Assembly (NCBI RefSeq): GCF_024347335.1
Contig: NZ_AP025464.1
Coordinates: forward strand, 1,550,001 to 1,614,000
Origin: Vibrio celticus
Lineage (GTDB): Bacteria; Pseudomonadota; Gammaproteobacteria; Enterobacterales; Vibrionaceae
Direction: 5' to 3'
DNA length: 64,000 bases
Within the stretch, counting starts at the first letter, position 1; each line of letters starts with the position of its first letter. Shown here piece by piece: positions 63,289 through 64,000 of this stretch. Made by a program: the position numbers and the translations under genes. The notes beneath the pieces were generated by a model that was not told where the DNA came from, did no database searches, and saw nothing but the letters and a program-made list of their open reading frames with translations.

Positions 63289-64000
63289 ATGAACTCAATA
63301 TACGACTATATTATCGTTGGTGGCGGCATTGTTGGCGTGTCGACGGCTTGGCAATTACAGCAAGCTCACCCTGATAAAAGTATCCTTTTAGTCGAGAAGG
63401 AATGTGGCTTTGCGCAGCACCAAACTGGCCATAACAGTGGTGTGATTCACGCTGGCGTTTACTATGCTCCGGGCAGTTTAAAGGCGGATTTTTGTAAGCG
63501 TGGCGTAGAGCGCACCATCGCCTTTTGTAGCCAACACGATATCCCTGTCGAAAACTGTGGCAAGCTGTTGGTTGCGACCAATGAGCAGGAAGTGGAGCGC
63601 ATGAACGCGCTCTATCAACGTTGTCATGATAACGACATTGATGTCGATCTCTTAGATCAAGCACAGCTGAAACTTGCAGAGCCGAACATCACGGGCTTGG
63701 GCGCGATTTATGTCAAAACCACCAGTATCGTCGACTACAAAAAAGTGACCGAAGTGATGGCTCAAGAGTTTGTTGAAGCTGGTGGTAAGCTCAGTCTAGG
63801 CACGGAAGTGATTATGGCGGAAGAGCAAGAAGATGAGGTGCAGTTAACGTGCAAAGTCGATGGTCAGACTCTTCAACTGAACAGTCGATTCTTGATCACG
63901 TGTTCTGGCTTGATGGCCGATAGAATGACCAAGATGTTAGACATCGAAACCGACTTCCAAATCGTGCCTTATCGCGGTGAGTATTTTCAGTTAGACGCTA
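63289..64000 (+). CDS. lhgO: L-2-hydroxyglutarate oxidase/dehydrogenase (cut by window end)
   Basis: 237 codons visible, from ATG63289 with TAGGAA before it. FAD-binding GxGxxG region YDYIIVGGGIVGVSTAWQLQ, then FAQHQTGHNSGVIHAGVYYA and TSIVDYKKVTEVMAQEFVEA, all typical of LhgO/YgaF. It oxidises L-2-hydroxyglutarate to 2-oxoglutarate and passes electrons to the membrane quinones. The C-terminal part is outside. It belongs to the TAXI-TRAP operon and gives the best clue to its substrate. Confidence 0.9.
   Translation, partial: MNSIYDYIIVGGGIVGVSTAWQLQQAHPDKSILLVEKECGFAQHQTGHNSGVIHAGVYYAPGSLKADFCKRGVERTIAFCSQHDIPVENCGKLLVATNEQEVERMNALYQRCHDNDIDVDLLDQAQLKLAEPNITGLGAIYVKTTSIVDYKKVTEVMAQEFVEAGGKLSLGTEVIMAEEQEDEVQLTCKVDGQTLQLNSRFLITCSGLMADRMTKMLDIETDFQIVPYRGEYFQLDA

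Overview
The window looks like a marine gammaproteobacterium of the genus Vibrio. The put, lap and eptA-type genes, pdxH, the many Vibrio-like two-component genes and the codon usage all point there. A member of the Splendidus group and the second chromosome are guesses from gene content, not shown by the sequence. I see no rRNA, tRNA or CRISPR.

Left part (1-24.6 kb, ordinary chromosomal genes). A c-di-GMP biofilm adhesion module (lapC-lapG-lapD-lapB, minus strand, running off the left edge) is followed by a DctB/DctD-like two-component pair whose regulator has lost the sigma-54 contact motif. Then come pdxH, a PAS-LuxR regulator, a remnant of a formylglycine-generating-enzyme-like protein, and the proline catabolism locus: an AraC-type regulator, putA without a DNA-binding domain, a small dead-ALDH paralogue and putP. 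Two small proteins, an Lrp-type regulator, a DUF445 membrane protein, an MsbA-like ABC exporter, a CtlX-type amidinohydrolase and a lipase-like hydrolase complete this part.

Middle part (24.7-36.0 kb, an IS-bracketed accessory region). An IS5-family element without target duplication marks the left edge. An IS630-family element, itself interrupted by an IS4-family element, marks the right edge. Between them lie a secreted BNR-fold protein with the active-site layout of ulvan lyases, a fucose/arabinose isomerase-family protein, an aldose 1-epimerase and a GH3 glycosidase broken by a Trp-to-stop change and by loss of its 5' end. It reads as a decaying polysaccharide-utilisation cassette.

Right-middle part (36.1-43.3 kb). 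Chromosomal genes: an MscS-like channel coupled to a ZntB-like transporter, a phosphoethanolamine transferase, an outer-membrane barrel, an isochorismatase-like hydrolase and an AAA NTPase. An ISL3-family element with a clean 8-bp duplication sits in the terminator after the NTPase gene.

Chitin-acid cluster (43.4-55.8 kb). An RpiR regulator, a PLP deaminase, a D-aminoacylase-like deacetylase, a sodium:solute symporter, a KDG kinase, a KDPG aldolase and an exported GH20 hexosaminidase form a near-complete match to the oxidative chitin route: GlcNAc-1-acid to glucosaminate to KDG to KDPG to pyruvate plus glyceraldehyde-3-phosphate. The symporter is destroyed by an IS4-family element that carries a second copy of itself, with loss of the gene's 5' end.

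Right end (55.9-64 kb). A DctB/DctD-type pair flanks a TAXI-TRAP transporter and an L-2-hydroxyglutarate oxidase gene. A sigma-54 promoter and three palindromic upstream sites precede the transporter, suggesting an inducible 2-hydroxyglutarate (or related dicarboxylate) uptake and oxidation system.
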